Shown here: one piece after another, positions 35,373 to 45,799 of the stretch | Position numbering within the stretch: position 1 is the stretch's first letter | Layout: every line of letters begins with the position of its first letter | From: Methanolobus sp. ZRKC5 | GTDB lineage: Archaea; Halobacteriota; Methanosarcinia; Methanosarcinales; Methanosarcinaceae | NCBI RefSeq assembly: GCF_038446525.1 | Contig: NZ_CP151792.1 | Location: 1-64,000, forward strand | Reading direction: 5' to 3' | Length of the DNA stretch: 64,000 nucleotides | Notes under the pieces: model-generated | Database searches by the model: none | What the model saw: only the letters and a program-made list of their open reading frames with translations | Told to the model about the DNA's origin: nothing | Program-made: the position numbers and the translations under genes

Positions 35373-37217
35373 ATGGATAAGGCAAGCATCATCAAATTCT
35401 CGGACACTGTGCGGGATAAGCTCAACCAGGAAGTAAAGGACAGAGCTGCATTCTATGGAATCCTTCCGAAAGAGATCCTTCCTGTGGATTCCGAGCATTC
35501 AGATTCTATTGTTATCGGTGGCAAGGTCTTCAACAGGAAGATAAAGGAACAGAGAGAGCATCTGGTCAAGGATGTAAATCACAAGGGCTATGAACAGGTG
35601 ATGGATGAGGTAACCTATACCTGGTTCAACCGTTTTGTTGCTCTGAAGTTCATGGAAGTCAACGATTACATTCCAGTGAAGGTGTTCACTTCGGATGGTG
35701 CTGAGAGGACCGAGCCGGGAATTATTACACATGCCCTTGAACTGGATTTTCTGGACCTGGACTCTGACCATGTGCTTGATATGAAGGCTGAGAATGAGGA
35801 TGAAGAGTTGTACAAGTATCTGATACTGCGGTTGTGCAATTACCTGAACCGAACCATGCCTTTCATGTTCGAGAAGATTGAGGATTATACCGAGCTTCTG
35901 TTTCCTGAAAACTTACTGCATATTGATTCCATTGTGAAGGATATCAATGAGATAATTCCTGAGGACGATTGGAGGGAAGTTGAGATAATCGGCTGGGTAT
36001 ACCAGGATTATATCGCTCCCAGAAAGGATGAGGTTTTCAAGAAGCTGAAGAAGAATGTTAAGATCAGCAAGGAGAATATCCCAGCAGCGACACAGTTGTT
36101 CACACCTCACTGGATTGTCCGTTCTCTGGTGGAGAACTCATTGGGTCGTTTGTGGATGCTCAACCGTCCAAACTCCAGGCTGTTCGAGCAGATGGAATAT
36201 TACATCAAACCGGAACAATCTGAAACAGATTTCCTGAGAATCAATTCTCCAGAGGACATCAAGGTATGCGACCCTGCCTGCGGTTCGGGACATATGCTAG
36301 TCTATGCCTTTGACCTGCTGTATGCTATCTACGAAGAGGAGGGTTATGATCATTCAGAGATTCCTGAGATGATTCTCACCCACAATCTCTATGGCATTGA
36401 GATAGACGAGCGTGCTGGAGAGCTGGCGGCTTTTGCGCTTACCATGAAGGCAAGGAGAAAGAACCGCAAGTTCTTCCAGAATCCTGTTCATCCCAATATA
36501 TGCGTGCTGGAGAGTGTGGCATTTGAAGATGATGAGCTTCGTTCATATTTAGCAGCCATTGGAAGTAATTTACTAACAACCAACATGCAAGATACTCTGA
36601 ACCAGTTCAGAGAAGCTGATAATTTTGGTTCTCTTATCCGTCCAATTACCACAAATATATCAGAGATCCGGCAAATGCTAAAAGAGAAGAACCTTTCAAG
36701 TAATCTAACTGTCTTCAGCACTCACCAAAAGGTTCTGCAGGCACTTCAACAAGCTGATTACCTTAGTCCAAAGTATCATATTGTGGTTGCAAATCCACCA
36801 TATATGGGCGGTAAGGGAATGAACACAAGACTGAAGGATTTTGCAAAGGACAATTATCCCAACAGTAAATCTGATTTCTTTGCTATGTTCATTGACCGTA
36901 ACCTAGACCTTGCGATGCAGAAAGGAATGGTTGCGATGATAACCATGCAGAGCTGGATGTTCCTTTCTTCCTATGAAAAACTCCGGGCGAGCATTCTGGA
37001 CGACCGTACCATACTGTCCATGGCACATTTGGGACCACGGGCTTTTGATAGTATTGGTGGAGAGGTTGTTTCTACTACTGCTTTTGTTATTGAGAATGTG
37101 CAGCACCCTGAGTATAAAGGAGCTTATATCCGGCTTGTGGATGGAAATAGTGAAGCTGAGAAAGATGCAGGGTTACGTGAGGCAGTCATGCAAGCCCGAA
37201 ATATTGGAACAATCTAA
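35373..37217 (+). CDS. pglX: BREX methyltransferase PglX, N-terminal (catalytic) half
   Basis: A 614-residue adenine-N6 methyltransferase half. SAM motif I is DPACGSGHMLVYAFD at about residue 300 and catalytic motif IV NPPYMGGKG at about 473. Full PglX is usually about 1200 residues. Here it stops (TAA) after LREAVMQARNIGTI, and the target-recognition half restarts 13 bases later in another frame. PglX marks host DNA at a non-palindromic site and is needed for self/non-self discrimination. Either the enzyme works as two subunits or the gene is broken. The next gene has its own plausible start. Confidence 0.9.
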   Translation: MDKASIIKFSDTVRDKLNQEVKDRAAFYGILPKEILPVDSEHSDSIVIGGKVFNRKIKEQREHLVKDVNHKGYEQVMDEVTYTWFNRFVALKFMEVNDYIPVKVFTSDGAERTEPGIITHALELDFLDLDSDHVLDMKAENEDEELYKYLILRLCNYLNRTMPFMFEKIEDYTELLFPENLLHIDSIVKDINEIIPEDDWREVEIIGWVYQDYIAPRKDEVFKKLKKNVKISKENIPAATQLFTPHWIVRSLVENSLGRLWMLNRPNSRLFEQMEYYIKPEQSETDFLRINSPEDIKVCDPACGSGHMLVYAFDLLYAIYEEEGYDHSEIPEMILTHNLYGIEIDERAGELAAFALTMKARRKNRKFFQNPVHPNICVLESVAFEDDELRSYLAAIGSNLLTTNMQDTLNQFREADNFGSLIRPITTNISEIRQMLKEKNLSSNLTVFSTHQKVLQALQQADYLSPKYHIVVANPPYMGGKGMNTRLKDFAKDNYPNSKSDFFAMFIDRNLDLAMQKGMVAMITMQSWMFLSSYEKLRASILDDRTILSMAHLGPRAFDSIGGEVVSTTAFVIENVQHPEYKGAYIRLVDGNSEAEKDAGLREAVMQARNIGTI

Positions 37218-37230
37218 GAGGTAGCAAAAC

Positions 37231-38961
37231 ATGACCAATAACACTCCATCCACCACCACCGTCCCCAACTTCTACCGCGCCTCTGCGGCTGATTTTAAGA
37301 AAATTTCCGGAAGTCCGATTGCTTATTGGATTGGTGACTTCGTTCGAGAAGTTTTAAAAAAGAGTAGAAGTTTGGAAAAATATGCAAATCCAAAGAAGGG
37401 TCTAATTACTTTAAATGATGAATATTTTCTTCGTAGATGGACTGAAGTATCTTCTGAAAGAATAGGACTCAATCTGGTAAATAAGCAGGATGCTTCTGAA
37501 AACAGATTAAAATGGATTCCTATTACTAAAGGTGGACCATTTAGAAAATGGTATGGCAATAACGAATTTGTAATTAACTGGGAAGAAGATGGAAAAGAAC
37601 TAAAAGAATATATTGTTACTAAATACAATGGCGGCTCTTATACCAAAGAAATTCGAAGTGAAGATTATTACTTTATGCCAGGTCTTACTTGGAGTGGTAT
37701 TTCAAGTGGCTCCCCAGGTTTTAGAGTACTAGGAAATGGGTATATCATGTCATCTTCTGGGCCATGTTGTTTTCCAGAACAAGAAGATATCAACGATTTA
37801 TGTTCTTATTTGAACTCAAAAGTAGCAGTCTACTTCCTTAATATTTACTCCCAAAAGTTAAGTACACTATCTGGTGATATCGCGAAGTTGCCCATAACTG
37901 ATCAATATAATAAAAACGGCATTCATAAAGTATCAAAAATTTGTATTTCCTTATCTAAATCCGACTGGGACTCCTACGAAACATCCTGGGATTTTACAAT
38001 TCTTCTTCTTCTACAATCCAAATATCACCAACCAACCCTCCGTGAAACCTACACCAAGCTCCGAGCCCACTGGAAAAAAATGACACTGGAGATGCAACGG
38101 TTGGAAGAAGAGAACAACCGTATTTTCATCGAAGCCTACGGCTTGCAGGGTGAGCTTACACCTGATGTGCCACTTTCGGAAATTACGCTTACATGCAATC
38201 CGCATTATCGTTATAACGGGAATAAGAGTGAAAGTGAGCTTGAAATGTTGTTACAAACAGATACAATAAAGGAGTTCATCTCCTATGCTGTTGGATGCAT
38301 GTTCGGGCGTTATTCACTGGACAAGCCAGGTCTGGTTCTTGCAAATCAGGATGAGAAGATAGAAGATTATCTGGAACAAGTTCCGGAACCTAGCTTCATG
38401 CCGGATGCCGATAACATCATACCCATTCTCGAGGATGAGTACTTTGAGGATGACATTGTCAACCGCTTCAAGGAGTTCCTCAAGGTAACTTTTGGAGAGG
38501 ACACGCTTTCCGAGAATTTGGATTTCATTGCTGAGGCTCTGGGTGGTAATGGTAAGAAGTCCTCGGAGGCTGTGATAAGGGACTATTTCCTGAAATCGTT
38601 CTACAAGGACCATTTGAAGATGTACAAGAAAAGGCCAATCTACTGGATGTTCAGTTCAGGGAAAGGAAAGGCTTTCAATGGGCTCATTTACATGCACAGG
38701 TACAACAAGGAAACACTGGCTATGATGAGGACGGATTACTTGCTGGAACTTGAAGGGAAGCTGGATGCAAAGAGAGAGATGATACAGTCGGATATTGGGA
38801 AGGATGCTCAGGAGAAGGCTAGGCTTGGGAAGATGATCAAAGAGCTTATGGATTATGATGAGCTGCTGAAGAACAAAGCTGATGCGTATATCGAGATTGA
38901 TCTGGATGATGGTGTGAAGGTGAATTATGGGAATTTTGAGGGATTGGTGGAGAAAATATGA
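37231..38961 (+). CDS. BREX PglX, C-terminal (target-recognition) half as separate gene
   Basis: A 576-residue product beginning [25 protein letters not shown]. It continues SPIAYWIGD, the junction where intact PglX passes from the methyltransferase into the specificity part. Residues 60-270 are AT-rich in codon use and variable, as expected for a target-recognition domain. The rest (DFTILLLLQ ... [10 protein letters not shown] ... [15 protein letters not shown] ... [16 protein letters not shown]) is conserved PglX. A GAGGTAG box lies before the ATG, so translation on its own is possible. Stops in all linking frames exclude simple read-through. Confidence 0.88.
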   Translation: MTNNTPSTTTVPNFYRASAADFKKISGSPIAYWIGDFVREVLKKSRSLEKYANPKKGLITLNDEYFLRRWTEVSSERIGLNLVNKQDASENRLKWIPITKGGPFRKWYGNNEFVINWEEDGKELKEYIVTKYNGGSYTKEIRSEDYYFMPGLTWSGISSGSPGFRVLGNGYIMSSSGPCCFPEQEDINDLCSYLNSKVAVYFLNIYSQKLSTLSGDIAKLPITDQYNKNGIHKVSKICISLSKSDWDSYETSWDFTILLLLQSKYHQPTLRETYTKLRAHWKKMTLEMQRLEEENNRIFIEAYGLQGELTPDVPLSEITLTCNPHYRYNGNKSESELEMLLQTDTIKEFISYAVGCMFGRYSLDKPGLVLANQDEKIEDYLEQVPEPSFMPDADNIIPILEDEYFEDDIVNRFKEFLKVTFGEDTLSENLDFIAEALGGNGKKSSEAVIRDYFLKSFYKDHLKMYKKRPIYWMFSSGKGKAFNGLIYMHRYNKETLAMMRTDYLLELEGKLDAKREMIQSDIGKDAQEKARLGKMIKELMDYDELLKNKADAYIEIDLDDGVKVNYGNFEGLVEKI

Positions 38962-38993
38962 TGGAATATGAATGACCCCTTGGGAGTTAAGAA

Positions 38994-40949
38994 ATGACAA
39001 ACAATAAATTACAGTCTCTGACTGAGATATTTAATGAAAGGATATTTCGAATCCCTGATTTTCAGAGAGGTTACTCCTGGCAAGAACCACAACTTGAGGA
39101 TTTTTGGGATGATTTGGTCAATTTAAAAGAAGGTCGAATTCATTACACGGGGTTATTGACTGTCGAAGAGGTCAAAAAGGAAGACGTTCTGCATCTTGAA
39201 AAATGGCAAGAAGACCTTTGGTTAATTGAAAGTGGTTTAAGTGCTTATCACGTAATTGATGGTCAACAACGATTGACCACAGCAATAATTTTTATTAACC
39301 AGCTTTTGAAGCAATTCAATGACGATGAAGGAATCAACTTTAAAAAGAAAGATTATTGGATAACAAAATTTCTATTTCAGCAATACGATGAACTTTATAA
39401 ATCGTATATATTCGGTTATGAAAAAGACAATCCCAGTGATGAATATTTTAAGACGAAGATATTGGAACAAGAATCATCAACTGCCGACAAAGTACCTGAA
39501 CAAACATTGTACACTGCCAATCTCAAATTTGCCAATGATTTTTTCAAAACCAAATTTACTGGTCTTAGCAAAGAAAAAATGCAAGCTATATTTAAAAAGA
39601 TTACAGGGAAATTAAAATTTAATTTATATACAATAGATGACGAACTGGATGTATATGTTACTTTTGAAACAATGAATAATAGGGGTAAACCTCTATCCAA
39701 TCTCGAACTTCTTAAAAATAGGCTAATCTACCTCACTACACTCATTGATGGAGAAGAATCAAATTACAATCAGTTGCGCAAAGATATCAATGAAACATGG
39801 AAAACGATTTATGAATATCTTGGAAAAAACAAAGATAAACCAATGGATGACGATGAGTTCCTGCGTAATCATTGGACAATGTATTTCAATTACGAGAGAA
39901 AGCAATCTGCAGCTTATGCTAAATTCCTTTTAAATCAAAAATTCACTTCAAAGAATGCTCTAAATGGAACACTTAAAAAGTCCGATATTAAGGAATATAT
40001 TGATAGTCTTTCAGAATCGATTAAATCTTGGTTTTACTTATACAATCCCGAGTTTTCAACCTATGGAGAAGAAACGAAGGAATGGCTCCAAAAACTCAAT
40101 CGGCTTGGAATGAGTGCGTTTCCCCCTCTGATTATGGCTGGAATGACAAAGTGCTCCGAGGAGGATAAACTACTTTCTTTATTAAGATCAGTGGAATCTT
40201 TCATATTCCTTGTTTTTAGATTGTCTCAAAGACCTTCAAATACTAAAAATAGCCATTTTTACAGATTGGCAAATTCTTTTTATTTTGAAAAGGATGAAAC
40301 AGACATTGATTCGGTTATAATGAACATTGAATGGATGATTAATAGAAATGAAGAAGGAGAAACTTCTGGTTGGTTCAACCTTGAGAAATTTAAACATTAT
40401 ATTTCAGATAAATATGATAAAGGTGAAGGTTTTTACTCTTGGAACGGACTTCGTTATTTCCTTTATGAATATGAATTATATTTACAAAATAAAGCAAATG
40501 GCAATCAAAAAGTATCTTGGAATGATTTTAATAGACGTCTAAAGGATGACACTATCGAGCACATTTATCCCCAAACTCCAAAAGATGAATGTTGGAGTAT
40601 TGGATATTCTGGATATAATGAAAATGACAAAATGAAAATACTTCATAGTTTGGGCAATCTTGTACTATTATCTCAATCCAAAAATTCAGAATTACAAAAT
40701 AAATGCTTTGATTTCAAAAAAAGACATCTTGATACAAATAACACTACATTCTCTGGATTTTACAACGGTTCATACAGCGAAATTCAGGTTTCGAACTACG
40801 AGAAATGGACTCCAGATGAAATTCTTAAGCGTGGATTTGACATGCTTGATTTTTTAGAAGAAAGATGGAAGATAGATTTCAATGATTGGGAAAATATAGC
40901 TAAAGAAGATATACTTCAGATCAAGTTTGTAAACAAACAATTATATTAA
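38994..40949 (+). CDS. GmrSD-like DUF262/DUF1524 protein inserted in the BREX operon
   Basis: A 651-residue protein with an N-terminal ParB-like DUF262 domain (FRIPDFQRGYSWQ, YHVIDGQQRLTTAI near 88, FETMNNRGKPLSNLELLKNRL) and a C-terminal DUF1524 HNH nuclease (DTIEHIYPQTP near 518, LHSLGNLVLLSQSKNSELQN). This is the architecture of GmrSD type IV restriction enzymes and BREX-linked BrxU, which cut phage DNA with modified bases. It would cover phages that escape BREX through base modification. GGGAG lies seven bases before the ATG. It is much more AT-rich than flanking brx genes, suggesting a separate arrival. A perfect AT palindrome follows it. Confidence 0.88.
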   Translation: MTNNKLQSLTEIFNERIFRIPDFQRGYSWQEPQLEDFWDDLVNLKEGRIHYTGLLTVEEVKKEDVLHLEKWQEDLWLIESGLSAYHVIDGQQRLTTAIIFINQLLKQFNDDEGINFKKKDYWITKFLFQQYDELYKSYIFGYEKDNPSDEYFKTKILEQESSTADKVPEQTLYTANLKFANDFFKTKFTGLSKEKMQAIFKKITGKLKFNLYTIDDELDVYVTFETMNNRGKPLSNLELLKNRLIYLTTLIDGEESNYNQLRKDINETWKTIYEYLGKNKDKPMDDDEFLRNHWTMYFNYERKQSAAYAKFLLNQKFTSKNALNGTLKKSDIKEYIDSLSESIKSWFYLYNPEFSTYGEETKEWLQKLNRLGMSAFPPLIMAGMTKCSEEDKLLSLLRSVESFIFLVFRLSQRPSNTKNSHFYRLANSFYFEKDETDIDSVIMNIEWMINRNEEGETSGWFNLEKFKHYISDKYDKGEGFYSWNGLRYFLYEYELYLQNKANGNQKVSWNDFNRRLKDDTIEHIYPQTPKDECWSIGYSGYNENDKMKILHSLGNLVLLSQSKNSELQNKCFDFKKRHLDTNNTTFSGFYNGSYSEIQVSNYEKWTPDEILKRGFDMLDFLEERWKIDFNDWENIAKEDILQIKFVNKQLY

Positions 40950-40963
40950 TCATATTTTTGGAA

Positions 40964-40984
40964 ATATTATTTCGAAAATAATAT
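40964..40984. repeat. Perfect AT palindrome after the DUF262 gene
   Basis: ATATTATTT-CGA-AAATAATAT: nine-base perfect arms 15 bases after the DUF262 stop and 32 before pglZ. It could be a terminator-like hairpin or an operator for pglZ. It also marks the edge between the AT-rich inserted gene and the brx genes. Confidence 0.45.
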
Positions 40985-41015
40985 GACTTGTTAAATTAAT
41001 TATGGAAATCAAACC

Positions 41016-43628
41016 ATGTTAAACCCCGAAAAGACTGCCCAGAGCATACTTAAGAAATTCGAGACGCTTGGCGAGTTCGAGAAGAGGAAGATTGTCTTCT
41101 GGTATGATAAGGACCCAACTGCAGATGAAGAAGGTCTTGCATATATACGCGATGCTCTGGCTGAAAAGGGAATCAAGCTGCATGTCCTGGATAATAATTT
41201 CTTTGCCACCAAGAAAATGCTGGAGAAGGATGATATGGAGTCCAGTTATCTTATTTATTCAAATGAGGCTGAGAGGGACCCGGAACTAAACTGGCTGCTG
41301 GATATCCAGTTGTATTCGGCAAGGTTTGAGAACAGCAGGATATCGGATATCAAGAGCGAGTTTGGAATCGAAGGGTATGACCTGGACAGGTTCCTGGAAA
41401 AGCACCAGCAGTTCTTTGCAAGCAAGAAGAGGGTTGTGCCGCTTAAGAGGATGTACCAGACCGATTGGAGGAACGAGGAGTTCACACTTGGATTCATGGG
41501 AGTGCTTTCTGGTTCTGCTACTACAGACCTCAAAGAGATCATCAGGAAGATACTCATCAACTCACTGGATGAGAACTCCAATACCATATGGGAGGATATC
41601 GTCAGGTTCGAGCTGGTGGAAGAGTTCTGGGACATGGTGAACAGGTACTTTGGCTACCAGTCCAAAGAACCCACGTTGAAGAAACTCTTCCTGAGCTTTG
41701 TTATCACTCATATCTCAAGGAATACTGACATTGACCTCAAAAAGTACAAGGATTACAGCAATTCGCTCAGTAATGAATGTGAGATATTTATCAAAAGCTG
41801 GATGGATAACTCAAAGGATTCAGCGGTTTTTGATGAGTATTGTAGGCTACTTCTTGAAGATAACAATGGTCAGTTGAAAAAATACCTCAACACCGAGATT
41901 AAGAAATATGACGTGTCAGAGTACCTGGAAGCTGAATCTCTAGCCTTGTTCGATAAACATGTCATCCAAAAGATAGTCAATGAGCTTGATAACGACAAAG
42001 AGGACTTCGATACTTATCTCGACTGGATAGCAAACAGGAAGACAAAACATTGGTATCCAAACTTTGAGAACATCTACAGTGCCCTGGAATATGCTGTGAA
42101 GTTGCACCAGTTCGCAAAAGAGTTCAATGAAGAAAACCTCAGTGACCAGAACCTCAACCGTTTCTTCAGGAACTACACTGAACGTTACTACTTAATGGAC
42201 TATTACTATCGCAAGTTCTATTTCCATCATGACAAAGACAGGGAAAAAGAAGACCTGAAAACAACAAGAAAAGGAATCGAAAAACTCTACAATAACAGGC
42301 TCCTTGATAAACTGCTCACAAGATGGAGTGAACTCATATCCAAAGAAATGGACGGACGATGGAACATAGAACTCATCGATCGCCAGGATGAATTCTACAA
42401 GCTCTACATAAAGAACATCATCAACCGTAACGACAAGGACAAGATAGCAGTCGTAATATCTGATGCTATGCGCTATGAGGTTGCTGCAGAGCTTCAGGAC
42501 GTACTTAACAAGGATACCAGAGGTACGGTTGAACTCAAGTACATGACCAGTTCTCTACCATCTTATACTAAACTGGGAATGGCAAGCCTATTGCCACATG
42601 AGAAACTAGAGTACAGAAATAAGTTTGTGTTTGCAGATGGTATTAGCACCGAAGGTATAGAGAACCGTGGCAAGATACTAAAGAATGTGACTCCAAACTC
42701 CATTGCTATAAGCTATGAAGAACTGATGAACATAACAAGAGACAAGGCCCGTGAACAGTTTAAAGGTATCAGGTTATTCTATATATACCACGATAAAATT
42801 GATTCTAGAGGCGACCACTCACCCTCTGAACATACTGTATTCGATGCAGCAGAAGAGACTATTGCAGATGTGAAGAAGATCATTGAAAAACTTACCAACT
42901 TCCAGATTCTTAATAATCTCATAGTCACGGCAGATCATGGTTTCATTTATCAGAGAGATGCATTAGAAAGCTATGATAAAGTTGAGATGGACATTTTTGA
43001 TAACGATGAAATTGAGTCCAAAAAGCGTTTCGTTCTTAGTACGAAGAATCTCAATCCAATGAACGTCCATAAATTCAACATGGATTATTTGATAAGCTCT
43101 GAAAATGAGATGTTCACATACGTTCCTATGGCAGACCTCAGGTTCAAACTGAAAGGCCCTAATAAGAATTTCGTGCATGGTGGAGCTGCTCCCCAGGAGA
43201 TAGTAGTACCCGTGCTCAAGTATTCATACCAAAAGACATCAGACCTCGAAAGAAAAGGAATAAAGCACGGTAAAGTAGGCTTAGCCGTTATCAATCCAAG
43301 CCGGAAGATAACAAGCAGTCCATTCTCGATAAACATCCTTCAAACAGAAAGAGTCACAGACAAGTTGCTTCCAAGAAGGTTCAGGATAGCCCTATGGGAC
43401 ATGGATGGCGATGAATTTAAGGTGAGTGACGAAAAGCTTGTCATTGCCGAAGGCACATCCGACGAAGCCTCTGACAGGCAGTACAAAGTTACCCTCACAT
43501 TGACCGGTGACATTGAAAATAAGATATACTATGTAAGACTGATAGATGAAGACCCAACTGAGATTGACAAGGAAATCATGGACCCCATGCCCTTTGAAGT
43601 AGACCTGTTAATTGTGGATGATTTTTAA
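41016..43628 (+). CDS. pglZ: BREX protein PglZ (alkaline-phosphatase fold)
   Basis: The 870-residue product carries the PglZ domain: DKIAVVISDAMRYEVAAEL near residue 480, with the metal-binding Asp; SSLPSYTKLGMASLLP; and NNLIVTADHGFIYQRD near 638, with the Asp-His pair. Helical N-terminal and beta-rich C-terminal parts follow the type 1 layout. PglZ is the core protein of all BREX types and a metal-dependent nuclease/phosphodiesterase-fold enzyme. No strong ribosome site is visible; the gene may be coupled to those upstream or use its own promoter near the palindrome. Confidence 0.93.
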   Translation: MLNPEKTAQSILKKFETLGEFEKRKIVFWYDKDPTADEEGLAYIRDALAEKGIKLHVLDNNFFATKKMLEKDDMESSYLIYSNEAERDPELNWLLDIQLYSARFENSRISDIKSEFGIEGYDLDRFLEKHQQFFASKKRVVPLKRMYQTDWRNEEFTLGFMGVLSGSATTDLKEIIRKILINSLDENSNTIWEDIVRFELVEEFWDMVNRYFGYQSKEPTLKKLFLSFVITHISRNTDIDLKKYKDYSNSLSNECEIFIKSWMDNSKDSAVFDEYCRLLLEDNNGQLKKYLNTEIKKYDVSEYLEAESLALFDKHVIQKIVNELDNDKEDFDTYLDWIANRKTKHWYPNFENIYSALEYAVKLHQFAKEFNEENLSDQNLNRFFRNYTERYYLMDYYYRKFYFHHDKDREKEDLKTTRKGIEKLYNNRLLDKLLTRWSELISKEMDGRWNIELIDRQDEFYKLYIKNIINRNDKDKIAVVISDAMRYEVAAELQDVLNKDTRGTVELKYMTSSLPSYTKLGMASLLPHEKLEYRNKFVFADGISTEGIENRGKILKNVTPNSIAISYEELMNITRDKAREQFKGIRLFYIYHDKIDSRGDHSPSEHTVFDAAEETIADVKKIIEKLTNFQILNNLIVTADHGFIYQRDALESYDKVEMDIFDNDEIESKKRFVLSTKNLNPMNVHKFNMDYLISSENEMFTYVPMADLRFKLKGPNKNFVHGGAAPQEIVVPVLKYSYQKTSDLERKGIKHGKVGLAVINPSRKITSSPFSINILQTERVTDKLLPRRFRIALWDMDGDEFKVSDEKLVIAEGTSDEASDRQYKVTLTLTGDIENKIYYVRLIDEDPTEIDKEIMDPMPFEVDLLIVDDF

Positions 43629-43654
43629 AACTGAACATACATTGAGCGGATATC

Positions 43655-45694
43655 ATGCTGACAAATGACACAGACATTGAAACTGATGATAAACTTAATT
43701 TATACTTCCAGGGAAGAGTCGTCAGGAAGGACCTGACCAAACTGGTAAAAGTAGGCCACAATGTCCCGGTCTATGTCCTGGAATACCTTCTGGGTGCCAA
43801 CTGCGCCACCAATGATGAAGAACTGATACAGCAAGGTGTCAAAAAGGTCAAAAGTATCCTCTCAGACAACTACGTCCGCCCCGATGAAGCAGAGAAGATT
43901 AAATCCAAAATAAGGGAAACCGGCTATTACACCATCATTGACAAGGTCACTGTCAAGCTTAACGAAAAAAGGGACATATATGAAGCTCTCTTCTCTAACC
44001 TTGGTTTATCGAAGGTACAGGTAGACCCGGAATATGTCACAAGATACGATAAACTCCTTGGCGGTGGTATCTGGTGCATAATCAAGATGGAATACAACGC
44101 AGAAATGGTGCCATCTCCGTTTGTAATTTCAAGCCTGAAACCCATACAGATCCCAAACATCAACATCTCCGAGATTATAGAACAACGCAAGAACTTCACC
44201 AAAGATGAATGGATAGATGTCCTTCTCAGGTCCGTAGGAATGGAACCCACTCAACTGGAAACTCCTGCCAAATGGCATTTGTTAGAACGTCTAGTGCCTC
44301 TTGTGGAGAATAACTACAACCTTTGTGAACTTGGCCCGCGTAGCACAGGAAAATCTCACGTATACAAGGAAATATCACCCAACTCCATACTGATATCTGG
44401 AGGACAGACCACAGTTGCGAACCTTTTCTACAACATGAGCACACGACAAGTAGGTCTTGTGGGACTATGGGACGTTGTAGCCTTTGATGAAGTAGCAGGA
44501 ATCCGGTTCAAGGATAAAGATGGTATCCAGATCCTAAAGGATTTCATGGCTTCAGGTTCCTTTGCAAGGGGCAAGGATCAAATCAACGCCAACGCATCCG
44601 TTGTATTTGTTGGTAACGTTAACCAGAGCATATCATCATTACTGAAGACATCACACCTATTCTCACCATTTCCAGAAGCAATGAATAACGACAGTGCATT
44701 CTTCGATAGGATACACTTCTATTTACCAGGGTGGGAAGTTCCAAAGTTCAGACCTGAACATTTCACTGACAGATATGGATTCATCGTAGACTACCTGGCA
44801 GAGTTCTTAAGGGAGTTGCGGAAACGCTCCTATAGCGATGTAATATTCAAGTACTTCACCCTCGGCAACAACCTCAACCAGAGGGATGTTATTGGGGTCA
44901 AAAAGACCTTTTCAGGACTTGCAAAACTCATCTATCCTGATGAGGACATATCAAAAGAAGACGCTCAGGAAATACTCGAATATGCCCTTGTAGGAAGGCG
45001 AAGAGTAAAAGAACAATTGAAAAAGATAGGTGGAATGGAGTTCTTCGATGTGAATTTCTCCTACATCGACAACGATGATATGGAAGAGTATTTCGTTGGT
45101 GTCCCGGAAAGTGGAGGAAACAAGATAATCCCACCTGGTATTACAAAACCCGGACAAGTCTATGCAGTATCTGCAACAGATTCTGGAAAGATTGGCATCT
45201 ACAAGACCGAACTTCAGGTAGTATCAGGCTCTGGCAAATACGAAGCATCTGGACTCAGTTCTAACTCTAAAGCAAAAGAATCCGTAAAGACCGCGATCAA
45301 TTATTTCAAGGCCAATGCAAAATCCATAAGTCAATCAATTTCCACTAAAGAAACTGACTATTTCATGAGCCTGCAGGATGTCTATGGAGTTGGTATCTCT
45401 GATGGCTTATCGCTAGCTGCATTCATCAGTCTGTGTTCAGGAGCACTTGAAAGACCGGTGCAGGAACAGACAGCAATCATTGGGACCATGACCATAGGAG
45501 GTTCTATATTGAGCATAGATAATCTCTCTGAACTCTTGCAAGTCTCTCTTGATGCGGGAGCCAAGAAGGTATTGATACCTGCATCTGCTACATCGAAATT
45601 AGGGACTGTGCCGGCTGATCTGTTGAGTAAGTTCCAGTTGGCATTTTACGCTGATCCGATTGATGCGGTGCATAAGGCATTGTTCTTTGGATGA
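43655..45694 (+). CDS. brxL: BREX protein BrxL (AAA+ with Lon-like domain)
   Basis: A 679-residue protein. The N-terminal part (DDKLNLYFQGRVVRKDLTKLVKVGHNVPVYVLEYLLG) is typical of BrxL. The AAA+ domain has Walker A LGPRSTGKSHVYKE near residue 226 and DVVAFDEVAGIRF. The Lon-protease-like C-terminus keeps a Ser/Lys arrangement (GISDGLSLAAFI near 582, LDAGAKKVLIPA near 632). BrxL defines type 1 (and 4) BREX and binds DNA as a hexamer-type ring needed for exclusion. It is the last gene of the operon. Confidence 0.93.
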   Translation: MLTNDTDIETDDKLNLYFQGRVVRKDLTKLVKVGHNVPVYVLEYLLGANCATNDEELIQQGVKKVKSILSDNYVRPDEAEKIKSKIRETGYYTIIDKVTVKLNEKRDIYEALFSNLGLSKVQVDPEYVTRYDKLLGGGIWCIIKMEYNAEMVPSPFVISSLKPIQIPNINISEIIEQRKNFTKDEWIDVLLRSVGMEPTQLETPAKWHLLERLVPLVENNYNLCELGPRSTGKSHVYKEISPNSILISGGQTTVANLFYNMSTRQVGLVGLWDVVAFDEVAGIRFKDKDGIQILKDFMASGSFARGKDQINANASVVFVGNVNQSISSLLKTSHLFSPFPEAMNNDSAFFDRIHFYLPGWEVPKFRPEHFTDRYGFIVDYLAEFLRELRKRSYSDVIFKYFTLGNNLNQRDVIGVKKTFSGLAKLIYPDEDISKEDAQEILEYALVGRRRVKEQLKKIGGMEFFDVNFSYIDNDDMEEYFVGVPESGGNKIIPPGITKPGQVYAVSATDSGKIGIYKTELQVVSGSGKYEASGLSSNSKAKESVKTAINYFKANAKSISQSISTKETDYFMSLQDVYGVGISDGLSLAAFISLCSGALERPVQEQTAIIGTMTIGGSILSIDNLSELLQVSLDAGAKKVLIPASATSKLGTVPADLLSKFQLAFYADPIDAVHKALFFG

Positions 45695-45799
45695 TGAAGC
45701 TCGGTATTAGTTAACAGTAATTATCATTCAATATCTTTCTGATTTGATTGTAAATAAAAATGGAAACGTTTATGAGCAATAAATCTTATTTTTTTATGT

